From Macrostomum hystrix (lineage: Eukaryota; Platyhelminthes; Macrostomidae): a DNA stretch of 64,000 bases. Shown here piece by piece: positions 21,001 through 31,617 of this stretch. A program made the translations under genes and the position numbers. The DNA lies in contig CATNEN010000001.1 in NCBI GenBank assembly GCA_950097015.1, positions 12,484,001-12,548,000 on the forward strand, read 5' to 3'. The notes below the pieces were generated by a model. It had not been told where the DNA came from and did no database searches. It worked only from the letters and a program-made list of their open reading frames with translations. Each line of letters opens with the position of its first letter. Position 1 is the stretch's first letter.

Positions 21001-22783
21001 GGGTGAAATTTGGGAGGGGTGAGATTTGGAAGGGGTGAGATTTGGGATGGGTGAGATTTGGAAGGGGTGAGATTTGGGAGGGGTGAGATTTGGAAGGGGT
21101 GAGATTTGGGATGGGTGAGATTTGGAAGGGGTGAGATTTGGAAGGGGTGAGATTTGGGAGGGGTGAGATTAGGAAGGGGTGAGATTTGGAAGGGTTGAGA
21201 TTTGGGAGGGGTGAGATTTGGAAGGGGTGAGATTTGGAATGGGTGAGATTTGGAAGGGGTGAGATTTGGGATGGGTGAGATTTGGAAGGGGTGAGATTTG
21301 GAAGAGGTGAGATTTGGGAGGGGTGAGATTTGGAAGGGTTGAGATTTGGGAGGGGTGAGATTTGGAAGGGGTGAGATTTGGAATGGGTGAGATTTGGAAG
21401 GGGTGAGATTTGGAAGGGGTGAGATTTGGAAGGGGTGAGATTTGGGAGGGGTGAGATTTAGAAGGGGTGAAATTTGGGATGGGTGAGATTTGGAAGGGGT
21501 GAGATTTGGAAGGGGTGAGATTTGGGAGGGGTGAGATTTGGAAGGGGTGAGATTTGGAAGGGTTGAGATTTGGGAGGGGTGAGATTTGGAAGGGGTGAGA
21601 TTTGGAATGGGTGAGATTTGGAAGGGGTGAGATTTGGAAGGGGTGAGATTTGGAAGGGGTGAGATTTGGGAGGTGTGAGATTTAGAAGGGGTGAGATTTG
21701 GAAGGGGTGAGATTTGGGAGGGGTGAGATTTGGGAGGGGTGAGATTTAGAAGGGGAGAGATTTGGAAGGGGTGAGATTTGGGAGGGGTGAGATTTAGAAG
21801 GGGTGAGAATCTCACCACGCCTTTGGATGCATTCCGCCTAAAGAAGGCCTTGCACGACTCGCAGCTAACAGCATCGAAATTAAATCCCAAAGCTTTATCG
21901 CCGCATACGCCGCAGACTTTGTCTTCGCGAGCTTTGCCACGCCTGGACGAAGCCCCTGCGGCACTGGCTCCGCCTGTAGATGAGCCGCCGCCGCCGCCAC
22001 CGCCTGTGGCAGTCGTGGCTTCGCTGGAAACAGCCGAACCAACGGAGTGAGGCGGCGGTGAATAGCAGCTGCTGGGGTGGGAGGCGAGTTGCTGTTTCTG
22101 TTGCTGCTGCTGCTCGCCAAAAGAGAGCGCCTGAAAATATTACAATGGACTTTAAATCTACTTTTAAATGTACTTTAAATGTACTTTTAAATGTACTTCA
22201 AATGTACTTCAAATGTACTTCAAATGTACTTTAAATGTACTTTTAAATATACTTTCCCAGTCAGAGAAAAACTTCTATTGATTTTCAATTTAGACTTACC
22301 TGAAAAGCTTCAAGGTCGGCTGAAGGCACGCTACTGAAAGTTGCATTCGAGTGGTCAATGAGGCCAGGCTGCTGCTGCTGCATTGGCATGGTACCGGCAT
22401 AGCTTTGAGCTGGCATAGGGCTATATGAGCTGGTAGACAGGGGACTGAGTGTCGCGCCGCACAAACTGAAGGACGTATCACTCGCGGAATCGTCTACTGG
22501 GACAAATTGCTCAGTCTTTGACGGCTGCTGCTGCTGCTGATGCTGCAGCCCCTGCTGATTGAACATGTCCATGCTGGCTAGATTTTGTTCTTCAGCTTCT
22601 AGTGGCAGATTATTCCTATCGGTGCGCTGTGAAGCCTGTTTGGCAACGACAGAAAATTGTTCTTGGCTGTTGCAGCTGCTGTTGCTGTTGCCGAAGCAGC
22701 AATAATTGGTGTTACCCTGACTCTCTGAAGTCTTGGATTGGAATTCGGCTGGGTTGTTTGATGATACACCCTGTTCCTCAGGG
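14780..22783 (-). CDS. NR1J: Nuclear receptor of the NR1J type (HR96/DAF-12-like), 5' end outside or unresolved
   Basis: This is a ligand-regulated transcription factor. The model on the minus strand uses exons 22783-22300, 22130-21816, 19413-19243, 17478-16858 and 15052-14780; the four joins between these exons are all phase 0. It yields about 620 residues plus an unseen start. Order: a Gln/Ser-rich A/B region; a DNA-binding domain whose first finger has C-x2-C-x13-C-x2-C and the P-box CESCKAFFRRN; a second finger CPYEGSC...RRFCKRCRLKKC; the extension MKKEYILTEEE; then a ligand-binding domain ending in the AF-2-like PPLMTEFLDL. The ESCKA P-box is characteristic of the NR1J group (insect HR96, nematode DAF-12/NHR-8), receptors of sterols and xenobiotics. 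Every intron contains a tandem array. The family is certain; the 5' end and the weak donor at 19242 are not. Confidence 0.88.
15075..15427. repeat. 30-bp minisatellite in the NR1J intron, about 12 copies
   Basis: Part of the unit is GAGGATCTGGGAGCAAGAGT. The array starts about 20 bases intronic of the acceptor of the last NR1J exon. The long ORFs on both strands are artefacts of a unit divisible by 3. Confidence 0.95.
15428..15754. other. Unique intron sequence between two arrays
   Basis: No feature is seen other than that it belongs to the last NR1J intron. Confidence 0.5.
15755..16724. repeat. 16-bp minisatellite in the NR1J intron, about 60 copies
   Basis: The unit is GAGATTGAGTCAGGTT or GAGATTGAGTCAGGGT, with a regular minority variant GAGATTGATTTGGGGT that recurs every several units and defines a higher-order pattern. 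Confidence 0.96.
16725..16857. repeat. 17-bp minisatellite abutting a splice donor
   Basis: The unit is TGTGAGTAGGCTCAGGG on the plus strand. On the coding (minus) strand the first intronic bases are GTGAGCCTACTCACACC, so the unit is a copy of the start of the intron. About eight copies run from the donor inward. Confidence 0.9.
16858..17478 (-). CDS. NR1J: NR1J exon: ligand-binding domain, helices 1-8
   Basis: I chose the acceptor TGTTTTCAG|TCCCTG at 17479-17481 because it gives 207 whole codons in phase with both neighbours. An alternative acceptor CCTCCCCAG at 17426 would break the phase. The exon carries helix 1 (LTPAELAERDLMSEADAQEV), the signature helix 3-5 region (LAEFRQLSQPDKVCLLKGG, ALELILLRG) and helices 7-8, and ends GRDL|GTGAGCC. 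Confidence 0.85.
17505..17560 (+). mobile_element. SINE-B head fragment
   Basis: CTCACGAC, GGAAGGTCTGGGGTTCGATTC resembles the anticodon-arm and B-box part of the SINE-B copy at 17808. It is truncated and joined to a reverse SINE-A copy. Confidence 0.55.
17570..17777 (-). mobile_element. SINE-A copy
   Basis: On the minus strand this runs from the tRNA-like head (GGCAGAGCTGTCAACGCG, TTTGCCTCTCGC, GAGCTCGATTTCGC) through GGGGCGCAGCCG to the ATTGCCTCATCGCTGGCTG tail. It matches the copies at 7335 and 51178. Confidence 0.8.
17795..17990 (+). mobile_element. SINE-B copy with tRNA-like head
   Basis: The head TAGCCTAGTGGTTATGGCG (A-box-like) and GGGGGTTCGATTCCC (B-box) keep polymerase III promoter elements, and the T-arm would pair. 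The acceptor-stem ends are not complementary, so it is not a functional tRNA gene. The body ends in GGGTATGGCGTCCCAGTC. The same family occurs at 39230-39540 in reverse. Confidence 0.75.
18243..18988. mobile_element. Possible hAT-like MITE enclosing a 16-bp array
   Basis: The left edge CAGGGGTCGACTCC and the right edge, read inward as CAGGGGTGCAAAATC, share the CAGGGGT terminus common in hAT elements. I find no matching 8-bp target duplication, and the inner terminal sequences differ, so this is tentative. Confidence 0.3.
18300..18910. repeat. 16-bp minisatellite in the NR1J intron
   Basis: The unit is GAGATGAGACACGGGA, with the variant GAGATGAGACAGGGGA and a first part with period near 17 (ACACGGGACAGATAAG). 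On the gene's coding strand it is pyrimidine-rich (TCTCTCCCGTGTCTCA). Long minus-strand ORFs are artefacts. Confidence 0.95.
19243..19413 (-). CDS. NR1J: NR1J exon: second zinc finger and hinge
   Basis: The acceptor is AATGTCCAG|GAGGCC. The exon encodes 57 residues: EALKC, then the second finger with C-x5-C-x9-C-x2-C, the D-box region and the C-terminal extension IGMKKEYILTEEE, then a basic hinge. The donor CAA|GTTTCT is weak but is the only GT that fits phase and homology. Confidence 0.85.
19465..21810. repeat. 16-bp minisatellite in the NR1J intron, about 146 copies
   Basis: The unit is GAGATTTGGAAGGGGT, with variants such as GGGAGGGGT and GGAATAAAT. A block of about 590 bp (for example around 19870-20150 and 20410-20700) is partly repeated, indicating higher-order duplication. 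It ends within a few bases of the donor at 21815. Confidence 0.97.
21816..22130 (-). CDS. NR1J: NR1J exon: Gln/Gly-rich linker and first zinc finger
   Basis: The acceptor is TATTTTCAG|GCGCTC and the donor GGCGTG|GTGAGA; 105 codons. The exon runs from a Gln-rich and Gly-rich low-complexity stretch to CGVCGDKALGFNFDAVSC and CESCKAFFRRNASKGV. The first-finger cysteine spacing is perfect. Confidence 0.9.
22134..22256. repeat. 12-bp minisatellite in a short NR1J intron
   Basis: Units related to AAATGTACTTTT or AAATGTACTTC fill nearly all of the 169-bp intron (22131-22299). Confidence 0.85.
22300..22783 (-). CDS. NR1J: NR1J exon: A/B (N-terminal activation) region
   Basis: The exon has acceptor TTTTCTATTGCAG|CCC at 22784-22786 and donor TTTTCAG|GTAAGTC. 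The protein is Ser/Gln-rich with poly-Gln tracts and no fold that I recognise. The frame stays open upstream to 23070, but that part looks intronic. The upstream exon, needed for phase, would lie beyond the 35-bp satellite or further 5'. Confidence 0.7.
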
Positions 22784-23047
22784 CTGCAATAGAAAATGCG
22801 TGAGAAGCAGATGGTGCAATTAGGAGCTGAAATTGTTCCGATTCGTTTTGCTTTCCGACTCAAGATTAGCCACGCCAAGAAAGAAAGGGTTAATTGGGAC
22901 AACTGTGAATTAGAGAAAATATAAATTTGGCTTTTTGTGATGATTTTGAGAATCGACGATTCTGCCGAGTAGAAATTTGTGATTATTCTGAAATACACGA
23001 TACAGCCATGGGCAAAAGCATTTAGGTAAATGGTCTCACTAGTTCTA

Positions 23048-26000
23048 ATAATTAAAATGGCCCTACTCAAACAGTCTCAAAAGGAGTGACAATGGTCCTA
23101 CTCAAACAGTCACAAATAGAGTGACAATGGTCCTATTGAAACAGACTCAAATAAAGTGACAATGGTTCTACTAAAACAGACTCGAATGGAGTGACAATGG
23201 CCCTACTAAAACAGACTCGAATGGAGTGACAATGGCCCTACTAAAACAGACTCGAATGGAGTGACAATGGCCCTACTAAAACAGACTCGAATGGAGTGAC
23301 AATGGTCCTACTGAAACAGACTCAAATGGAGTGACAATGGTCCTACTAAAACAGACTCAAATGGAGTGACAATGGTCCTACTCAAACAGTCTCAAATGGA
23401 GTGACAATGGTCCTACTAAAACAGACTCAAATGGAGTGACAATGGTCCTACTAAAACAAACTCGAATGGAGTGACAATGGTCCTACTGAAACAGACTCAA
23501 ATGGAGTGACAATGGTCCTACTAAAACAGACTCAAATGGAGTGACAATGGTCCTACTGAAACAGACTCAAATGGAGTGACAATGGTCCTACTGGAACAGA
23601 CTCAAATGGAGTGACAATGGTCCTACTAAAACAAACTCGAATGGAGTGACAATGGTCCTATTGAAACAGACTCAAATAAAGTGACAATGGTTCTACTAAA
23701 ACAGACTCGAATGGAGTGACAATGGCCCTACTAAAACAGACTCGAATGGAGTGACAATGGCCCTACTAAAACAGACTCGAATGGAGTGACAATGGCCCTA
23801 CTAAAACAGACTCGAATGGAGTGACAATGGTCCTACTGAAACAGACTCAAATGGAGTGACAATGGTCCTACTAAAACAGACTCAAATGGAGTGACAATGG
23901 TCCTACTCAAACAGTCTCAAATGGAGTGACAATGGTCCTACTAAAACAGACTCAAATGGAGTGACAATGGTCCTACTAAAACAAACTCGAATGGAGTGAC
24001 AATGGTCCTACTGAAACAGACTCAAATGGAGTGACAATGGTCCTACTAAAACAGACTCAAATGGAGTGACAATGGTCCTACTGAAACAGACTCAAATGGA
24101 GTGACAATGGTCCTACTGGAACAGACTCAAATGGAGTGACAATGGTCCTACTAAAACAAACTCGAATGGAGTGACAATGGTCCTACTGAAACAGACTCAA
24201 ATGGAGTGACAATGGTTCTACTAAAACAGACTCAAATGGAGTGACAATGGTCCTACTGAAACAGACTCAAATGGAGTGACAATGGTCCTACTAAAACAGA
24301 CTCAAATGGAGTGACAATGGTCCTACTCAAACAGTCTCAAATGGAGTGACAATGGTCCTACTAAAACAGACTCAAATGGAGTGACAATGGTCCTACTAAA
24401 ACAAACTCGAATGGAGTGACAATGGTCCTACTGAAACAGACTCAAATGGAGTGACAATGGTCCTACTAAAACAGACTCAAATGGAGTGACAATGGTCCTA
24501 CTGAAACAGACTCAAATGGAGTGACAATGGTCCTACTAAAACAGACTCAAATGGAGTGACAGTGGTCCTACTCAAACAGTCTCCAATCGAGTGACAATGG
24601 TCCTACTCAAACAGTCTCAAATGGAGTGACAATGGTCCTACTCAAACAGACTCAAATGGAGTGACAATGGTCCTACTCAAACAGTCTCAAATGGAGTGAC
24701 AATGGTCCTACTCAAACAGACTCAAATGGAGTGACAATGGTCCTACTGAAACAGTCTCAAATGGAGTGACAATGGTCCTACTCAAACAGTCTCCAATCGA
24801 GTGACAATGGTCCTAATCAAACAGTCTCAAATGGAGTGACAATGGTCCTAATCAAACAGTCTCAAATGGAGTGACAATGGTCCTAATCAAACAGTCTCAA
24901 ATGGAGTGACAATGGTCCAACTGAAGCCGACTCAAATGGAGTGACAATGGTCCTACTAAAACAGACTCAAATGGAGTGACAATGGTCCTACTCAAACAGT
25001 CTCCAATGGAGTGACAATGGTCCAACTGAAACAGACTCAAATGGAGTGACAATGGTGCAACTAAAGCAGACTCAAATGGAGTGACAATGGTCCTAATCAA
25101 ACAGACTCAAATGGAGTGACAATGGTCCTACTCAAACAGTCTCAAATGGAGTGACAATGGTCCTACTGAAACAGACTCAAATGGAGTGACAATGGTCCTA
25201 CTGGAACAGACTCAAATGGAGTGACAATGGTCCTACTAAAACAAACTCGAATGGAGTGACAATGGTCCTACTGAAACAGACTCAAATGGAGTGACAATGG
25301 TTCTACTAAAACAGACTCAAATGGAGTGACAATGGTCCTACTGAAACAGACTCAAATGGAGTGACAATGGTCCTACTAAAACAGACTCAAATGGAGTGAC
25401 AATGGTCCTACTCAAACAGTCTCAAATGGAGTGACAATGGTCCTACTAAAACAGACTCAAATGGAGTGACAATGGTCCTACTAAAACAAACTCGAATGGA
25501 GTGACAATGGTCCTACTGAAACAGACTCAAATGGAGTGACAATGGTCCTACTAAAACAGACTCAAATGGAGTGACAATGGTCCTACTGAAACAGACTCAA
25601 ATGGAGTGACAATGGTCCTACTGGAACAGACTCAAATGGAGTGACAATGGTCCTACTAAAACAAACTCGAATGGAGTGACAATGGTCCTACTGAAACAGA
25701 CTCAAATGGAGTGACAATGGTTCTACTAAAACAGACTCAAATGGAGTGACAATGGTCCTACTGAAACAGACTCAAATGGAGTGACAATGGTCCTACTAAA
25801 ACAGACTCAAATGGAGTGACAATGGTCCTACTCAAACAGTCTCAAATGGAGTGACAATGGTCCTACTAAAACAGACTCAAATGGAGTGACAATGGTCCTA
25901 CTAAAACAAACTCGAATGGAGTGACAATGGTCCTACTGAAACAGACTCAAATGGAGTGACAATGGTCCTACTAAAACAGACTCAAATGGAGTGACAATGG

Positions 26001-28160
26001 TCCTACTGAAACAGACTCAAATGGAGTGACAATGGTCCTACTAAAACAGACTCAAATGGAGTGACAGTGGTCCTACTCAAACAGTCTCCAATCGAGTGAC
26101 AATGGTCCTACTCAAACAGTCTCAAATGGAGTGACAATGGTCCTACTCAAACAGACTCAAATGGAGTGACAATGGTCCTACTCAAACAGTCTCAAATGGA
26201 GTGACAATGGTCCTACTCAAACAGACTCAAATGGAGTGACAATGGTCCTACTGAAACAGTCTCAAATGGAGTGACAATGGTCCTACTCAAACAGTCTCCA
26301 ATCGAGTGACAATGGTCCTAATCAAACAGTCTCAAATGGAGTGACAATGGTCCTAATCAAACAGTCTCAAATGGAGTGACAATGGTCCTAATCAAACAGT
26401 CTCAAATGGAGTGACAATGGTCCAACTGAAGCCGACTCAAATGGAGTGACAATGGTCCTACTAAAACAGACTCAAATGGAGTGACAATGGTCCTACTCAA
26501 ACAGTCTCCAATGGAGTGACAATGGTCCAACTGAAACAGACTCAAATGGAGTGACAATGGTGCAACTAAAGCAGACTCAAATGGAGTGACAATGGTCCTA
26601 ATCAAACAGACTCAAATGGAGTGACAATGGTCCTACTGAAACAGACTCAAATGGAGTGAAAATGGTCCAACTGAAACAGACTCAAATGGAGTGACAATGG
26701 TCCTACTCAAACAGTCTCCAATCGAGTGACAATGGTCCAACTGAAACAGACTCAAATGGAGTGACAATGGTCCAACTAAAACAGTCTCAAATGGAGTGAC
26801 AATGGTTCTACTAAAACAGACTCAAATGGAGTGACAATGGTCCTACTGAAACAGACTCAAATGGAGTGACAATGGTCCTACTAAAACAGACTCAAATGGA
26901 GTGACAATGGTCCTACTCAAACAGTCTCAAATGGAGTGACAATGGTCCTACTAAAACAGACTCAAATGGAGTGACAATGGTCCTACTAAAACAAACTCGA
27001 ATGGAGTGACAATGGTCCTACTGAAACAGACTCAAATGGAGTGACAATGGTCCTACTAAAACAGACTCAAATGGAGTGACAATGGTCCTACTGAAACAGA
27101 CTCAAATGGAGTGACAATGGTCCTACTAAAACAAACTCAAATGGAGTGACAATGGTCCTACTGAAACAGACTCAAATGGAGTGACAATGGTCCTACTAAA
27201 ACAGACTCAAATGGAGTGACAATGGTCCTACTCAAACAGTCTCAAATGGAGTGACAATGGTCCTACTAAAACAGACTCAAATGGAGTGACAATGGTCCTA
27301 CTAAAACAAACTCGAATGGAGTGACAATGGTCCAACTGAAACAGACTCAAATGGAGTGACAATGGTCCAACTAAAACAGTCTCAAATGGAGTGACAATGG
27401 TTCTACTAAAACAGACTCAAATGGAGTGACAATGGTCCTACTGAAACAGACTCAAATGGAGTGACAATGGTCCTACTAAAACAGACTCAAATGGAGTGAC
27501 AATGGTCCTACTGAAACAGACTCAAATGGAGTGACAATGGTCCTACTAAAACAGACTCAAATGGAGTGACAGTGGTCCTACTCAAACAGTCTCCAATCGA
27601 GTGACAATGGTCCTACTCAAACAGTCTCAAATGGAGTGACAATGGTCCTACTCAAACAGACTCAAATGGAGTGACAATGGTCCTACTCAAACAGTCTCAA
27701 ATGGAGTGACAATGGTCCTACTCAAACAGACTCAAATGGAGTGACAATGGTCCTACTGAAACAGTCTCAAATGGAGTGACAATGGTCCTACTAAAACAGT
27801 CTCCAATCGAGTGACAATGGTCCTAATCAAACAGTCTCAAATGGAGTGACAATGGTCCAACTGAAGCCGACTCAAATGGAGTGACAATGGTCCTACTAAA
27901 ACAGACTCAAATGGAGTGACAATGGTCCTACTCAAACAGTCTCCAATGGAGTGACAATGGTCCAACTGAAACAGACTCAAATGGAGTGACAATGGTGCAA
28001 CTAAAGCAGACTCAAATGGAGTGACAATGGTCCTAATCAAACAGACTCAAATGGAGTGACAATGGTCCTACTGAAACAGACTCAAATGGAGTGAAAATGG
28101 TCCTAATCAAACAGTCTCAAATAGAGTGACAATGGTCCTACTCAAACAGTCTCAAATAGA
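23048..28160. repeat. 35-bp satellite array F, about 146 copies
   Basis: Part of the unit is GGAGTGACAATGGTCCTACT; period 35 throughout. It contains large internal duplications: a distinctive run starting at 24897 recurs at 26402 and 27837 (offsets 1505 = 43 x 35 and 1435 = 41 x 35), and a block at 23131 recurs at 23656 (525 = 15 x 35). It lies just 5' of the last visible NR1J exon and may be in that gene's upstream intron. Confidence 0.98.
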
Positions 28161-29743
28161 TTTCTGATGTCAGGTCGTCCTTGATATCAGGACACATTGA
28201 ACTTCAATATTTTACACTGATAACTAGCAGCTATGCAGTTAGAGGAATCATATAAAAGTACAGACTGGGGGGTGAAACAGAAAGTCTGCCTTAGATTTAA
28301 TATCCTGCACAACAGACTCGTATCACGTGTTCAGTTTAGGAGAAAAATGATACACTTGTAGTTGATGCATGTCTCGAAAAAGTCTGCCACACTGACGAAA
28401 TAACAGAAAAAAAAATTTTTTTAGAACAACTTAAAAAAATGAATGAGAATGAATGTTTGATGTAAACTTACATTTGCCAAAATGTCCACCTATCTGAATA
28501 GCCTCCGTTGAACATCTCTTTGAGATTTATAACAGATTTTTTTCTTCAACAAAAATCAATGCAATGTACGTGACACGCAATGAATTTGAAAGATTGCGAA
28601 ATTGAAAAAACAAGACAGGCAAAAAATCCGAAAATGTGTAGGCTTTGGCAGGCTTTTATGTAAAAATGTTGAAGTATATATTTAGCCAGACGTAAGCCGA
28701 GACGCGCATAACACTAGACTGTTTTAGTGGCTAAAATCGCGGACCAATGGCGGCACTGAGGCCTCTTCATGGCCTTCATGGACGATACGCAAGTTAGAGA
28801 AATTACAAGTGCAGTCTGTATGGAACTGATATGAAATACACTGCATGGGCTAGGTCATAATTCGTCTCACAGCTATCCTAATGAGTGAGGTGCAACTCAA
28901 TAAGATGGAATTGAGGATAACACAGATCAGCACTTGTCAAAGAGTTTTACACCCGCTGTCAAGAGAAACAGTTAAAATAACTAATAAATTTTGTGATAAT
29001 TAAAATAATTCATCTAAGTGAGATGGGTGAATATGGTAGAACACAAATGCCAACTCACAAACTTTTTTATGGTTTTGAACAATGGCAGATAAAATCTATT
29101 GAACTTGGGGTAACTCCATTGTCAAACTAATTAATAATTTATCTGTCAGAATTCAGTACCGTATAGACGCTGGCAGACTAGGCGAAAAAAATGATTGAGA
29201 AGACTCACTCATACCTAGTAAGGCTAGCTGGATGGCTGTGATGAGCAGAACAAAAGCTACTAGCGGGAATTTAAACTAAATTCACAAGCTAAAAATGCTT
29301 GTATGTTTAACAAAAATAAAAAAAATTTTTTTCGCCACACCTGGGATATTTTCTACCTGCAGCTAATTCTGATGAAATTTTACTGCTTGATAAACCGAAG
29401 CTTGCTCAAAGTTGTCTCAAAATTGTCCCTTTTGGGCTGAGAGCTGAGAAGCTGAGCTGAGGTCGCACTCCCAAAGCGCTAACCTAGTGGGCTACACTAA
29501 AAGCTACCTAATTTAGAAACCTAGAAAAAACCGATGGTAAGTTTGGCAGGCTCGTTGTCTCGTCTCTGTCCCTGAATTACTAAATTCAGGACTCTATGGC
29601 CAGGCCCTCGAAATGCCAGTGACCTGGATTTGATAGTCCATAAAATGCCGGTCCAAAACTGGAACAATCCGAGCTGTTAAGAGACGCAAACCAGATCCGA
29701 TTGTGAAAAACTAACAAAGCAAGCCTATATAAATCAAGTGTTG
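28161..29743. other. AT-rich intergenic or intronic DNA with a possible SINE relic
   Basis: No coding sequence is recognised. Near 29460-29500 the complement reads TAGCCCACTAGGTTAGCGC, a weak tRNA-like A-box stretch that may be an old SINE-B head. Confidence 0.45.
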
Positions 29744-30263
29744 CAGAGGTCGGCAAACTCCGGCCCGCGGGCCAGACGCGGCCCTCAAAGCTCTCAAATC
29801 CGGCCCGTTGCCCCTTCCGACAGCTATAGTTTCATCTTTCCCCTGTCTCATCTCCCCCGTGTCTCGTCTCTCCCGTGCCTAATCTCTCCTTTGTCTCACC
29901 TCTCCCGTGTCTCGTCTCTCCCGTGCCTAATCTCTCCTTTGTCTCACCTCTCCCGCGTCTAATCTCTCCCGTGTCTCGTATCTCCCGTGCCTTATCTCTC
30001 CTTTGTCTCACCTCTCCCGTGTCTCGTCTCTCGCGTGCCCTATCTCTCCTTTGTCTCACCTCTCCCGTGTCTTATCTCTCTTGTCTCATCTCTCCCGTGC
30101 GTCATCTTTACCGTGTCTCGTCTCGCCCTGTCTCATCTCCCCTGTGTCTTATCTCTTCCCTATCTCTGATATATTTCTCTCATATTTCTACCGTCAATGC
30201 GGCCCGCTGTCGTCTTTTAGGTTCTCTTTTTCGCCCTCTAGCTAATAAGTTTGCCGACCCCTG
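29744..30263. mobile_element. Non-autonomous hAT-like MITE containing a minisatellite
   Basis: The left end CAGAGGTCGGCAAACT and the right end, read inward as CAGGGGTCGGCAAACT, form terminal inverted repeats of the common hAT form; both ends continue into GGCCCGC-rich sequence. The flanking 8-mers do not match, so the target duplication has decayed or an end is rearranged. There is no transposase. Confidence 0.7.
29832..30172. repeat. 16-bp minisatellite inside the MITE
   Basis: Units like TCTCTCCCGTGTCTCG are the reverse complement of the unit at 18300-18910. Confidence 0.9.
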
Positions 30264-31617
30264 GCATGCTCTAAACGTTTTTAAAGCATTTCTGTCGAAA
30301 CGGGTCGTGAGTTATTGAGGAAAATGATTACGACTTAAATGAACAGTAGAATTACCAAGAAATTTTGTGCTGCACCCGAACGTCCAGATTTCTCCCCGTA
30401 AGCGTTTGTGTTTATCATTCACCTCAATACAAAAATTAGCACTGCGCCTCAGTGCCGCCATGTCAGGCCTTTGAAATTTACAGCATGTCACCCGAATGTG
30501 CCTGGATCATCTCCATATTCGGTGGTCACCTACCTTTATCTAGACGGATTTGCTGGACCTTCAATGGCTACAACACGAGGAAATATGCTACCCTGACGCC
30601 AAATTCTCCAATTTCACTGATCAAGCCAAAATACTAGGCGCAGCTCTACCACCGTACACCATCGCCTAGTCTGTCAACCAATCAGTCACCACCCAACGCT
30701 GTTTAGGCGCTAAAAACGGGCGGCAAAATGGCTTGGTATTCCTACTGTTAACCTAACAATTGAAGTGCCATTGAATGGATAATTTGATTAAAAGCTGTTT
30801 TAAGTATAGATTAGAATTGCTCCTATTTTATAACTGTTGAAACCCTGGTAGCTAGAACAGGGTGATTGCACAACCACCAATTAAAAAATCCTCAAAATGT
30901 CATATACACCAGATTTCTTATATCCCTATATTTGGGATGAAATATTTGGGAAAGGGAGAGCTGGGATTGGGAAGTACGAGACACAAAGAGCCTCATAGCC
31001 AGACACAGCTAAAGTTCCCATGCACCGAATGAGGGGTCTAGTTGGGGTGGGTAGGTAGCCTACCCCAATTAGTCACCTGACTGCTATCTGCTGGTCTTTT
31101 AGAAGCAGAAAAAACACTACAAAGTTTGTTAGGCTTTTTAGACAGTAATTTAGCAAAGAGACTTAAAAATGAACGAAAATAAATGATCAAGTGGATTCAA
31201 TTTACTCTAGAGATTCTTTACTTAACGAAATGCCATGTAGTGTGTAACACCCAACAGTAATAAATCTAAAAGTTATATATTTAAGCGATTGAAGCAACAA
31301 ATAGTTATTTTCTATTTCAATTCATCTGCCTTTGAAGTAGATCGTGATGTTGTCTGCAAAACGAGAAACCACAGACAGGAGACACACAGACGTCTAGACC
31401 AAGATATGGGGCCTCGATAATAGCTTCATTCTGAAGCCCACCTCAATCCCTGTCTCTCTTTATTCGACACCGAAGTCCTATAAAAATATGGCAACAACAT
31501 TCCTAACCCTTTAACCTTGGAGCCAAGTTCGCAGAAACCCAGACCCAGAAATACCGCAGACCGTTGCAAAGTGCATAACTTGACAACTGTTCCATTCTTG
31601 AATGTTGAATCTAAAGT
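30264..31617. other. Intergenic DNA without recognised features
   Basis: Short ORFs only; I see no domain, RNA or element signature. Confidence 0.5.

Noticed and set aside
20700-21815. Long Pro/Ser/Lys-rich extension of the zinc-finger exon frame
   Set aside because: The frame continues through the donor GTGAGA into the 16-bp intron array; the second finger is in a separate exon at 19243-19413, so this is intron.
24897-28040. Three identical 67-codon ORFs at 24897, 26402 and 27837
   Set aside because: Copies of satellite blocks; useful as markers of duplication but not genes.
28740-30465. Inverted pair GGCGGCACTGAGGC (28749) and GCCTCAGTGCCGCC (30450) as transposon ends
   Set aside because: Only about 14 bases match, no extended terminal repeat or target duplication could be seen.
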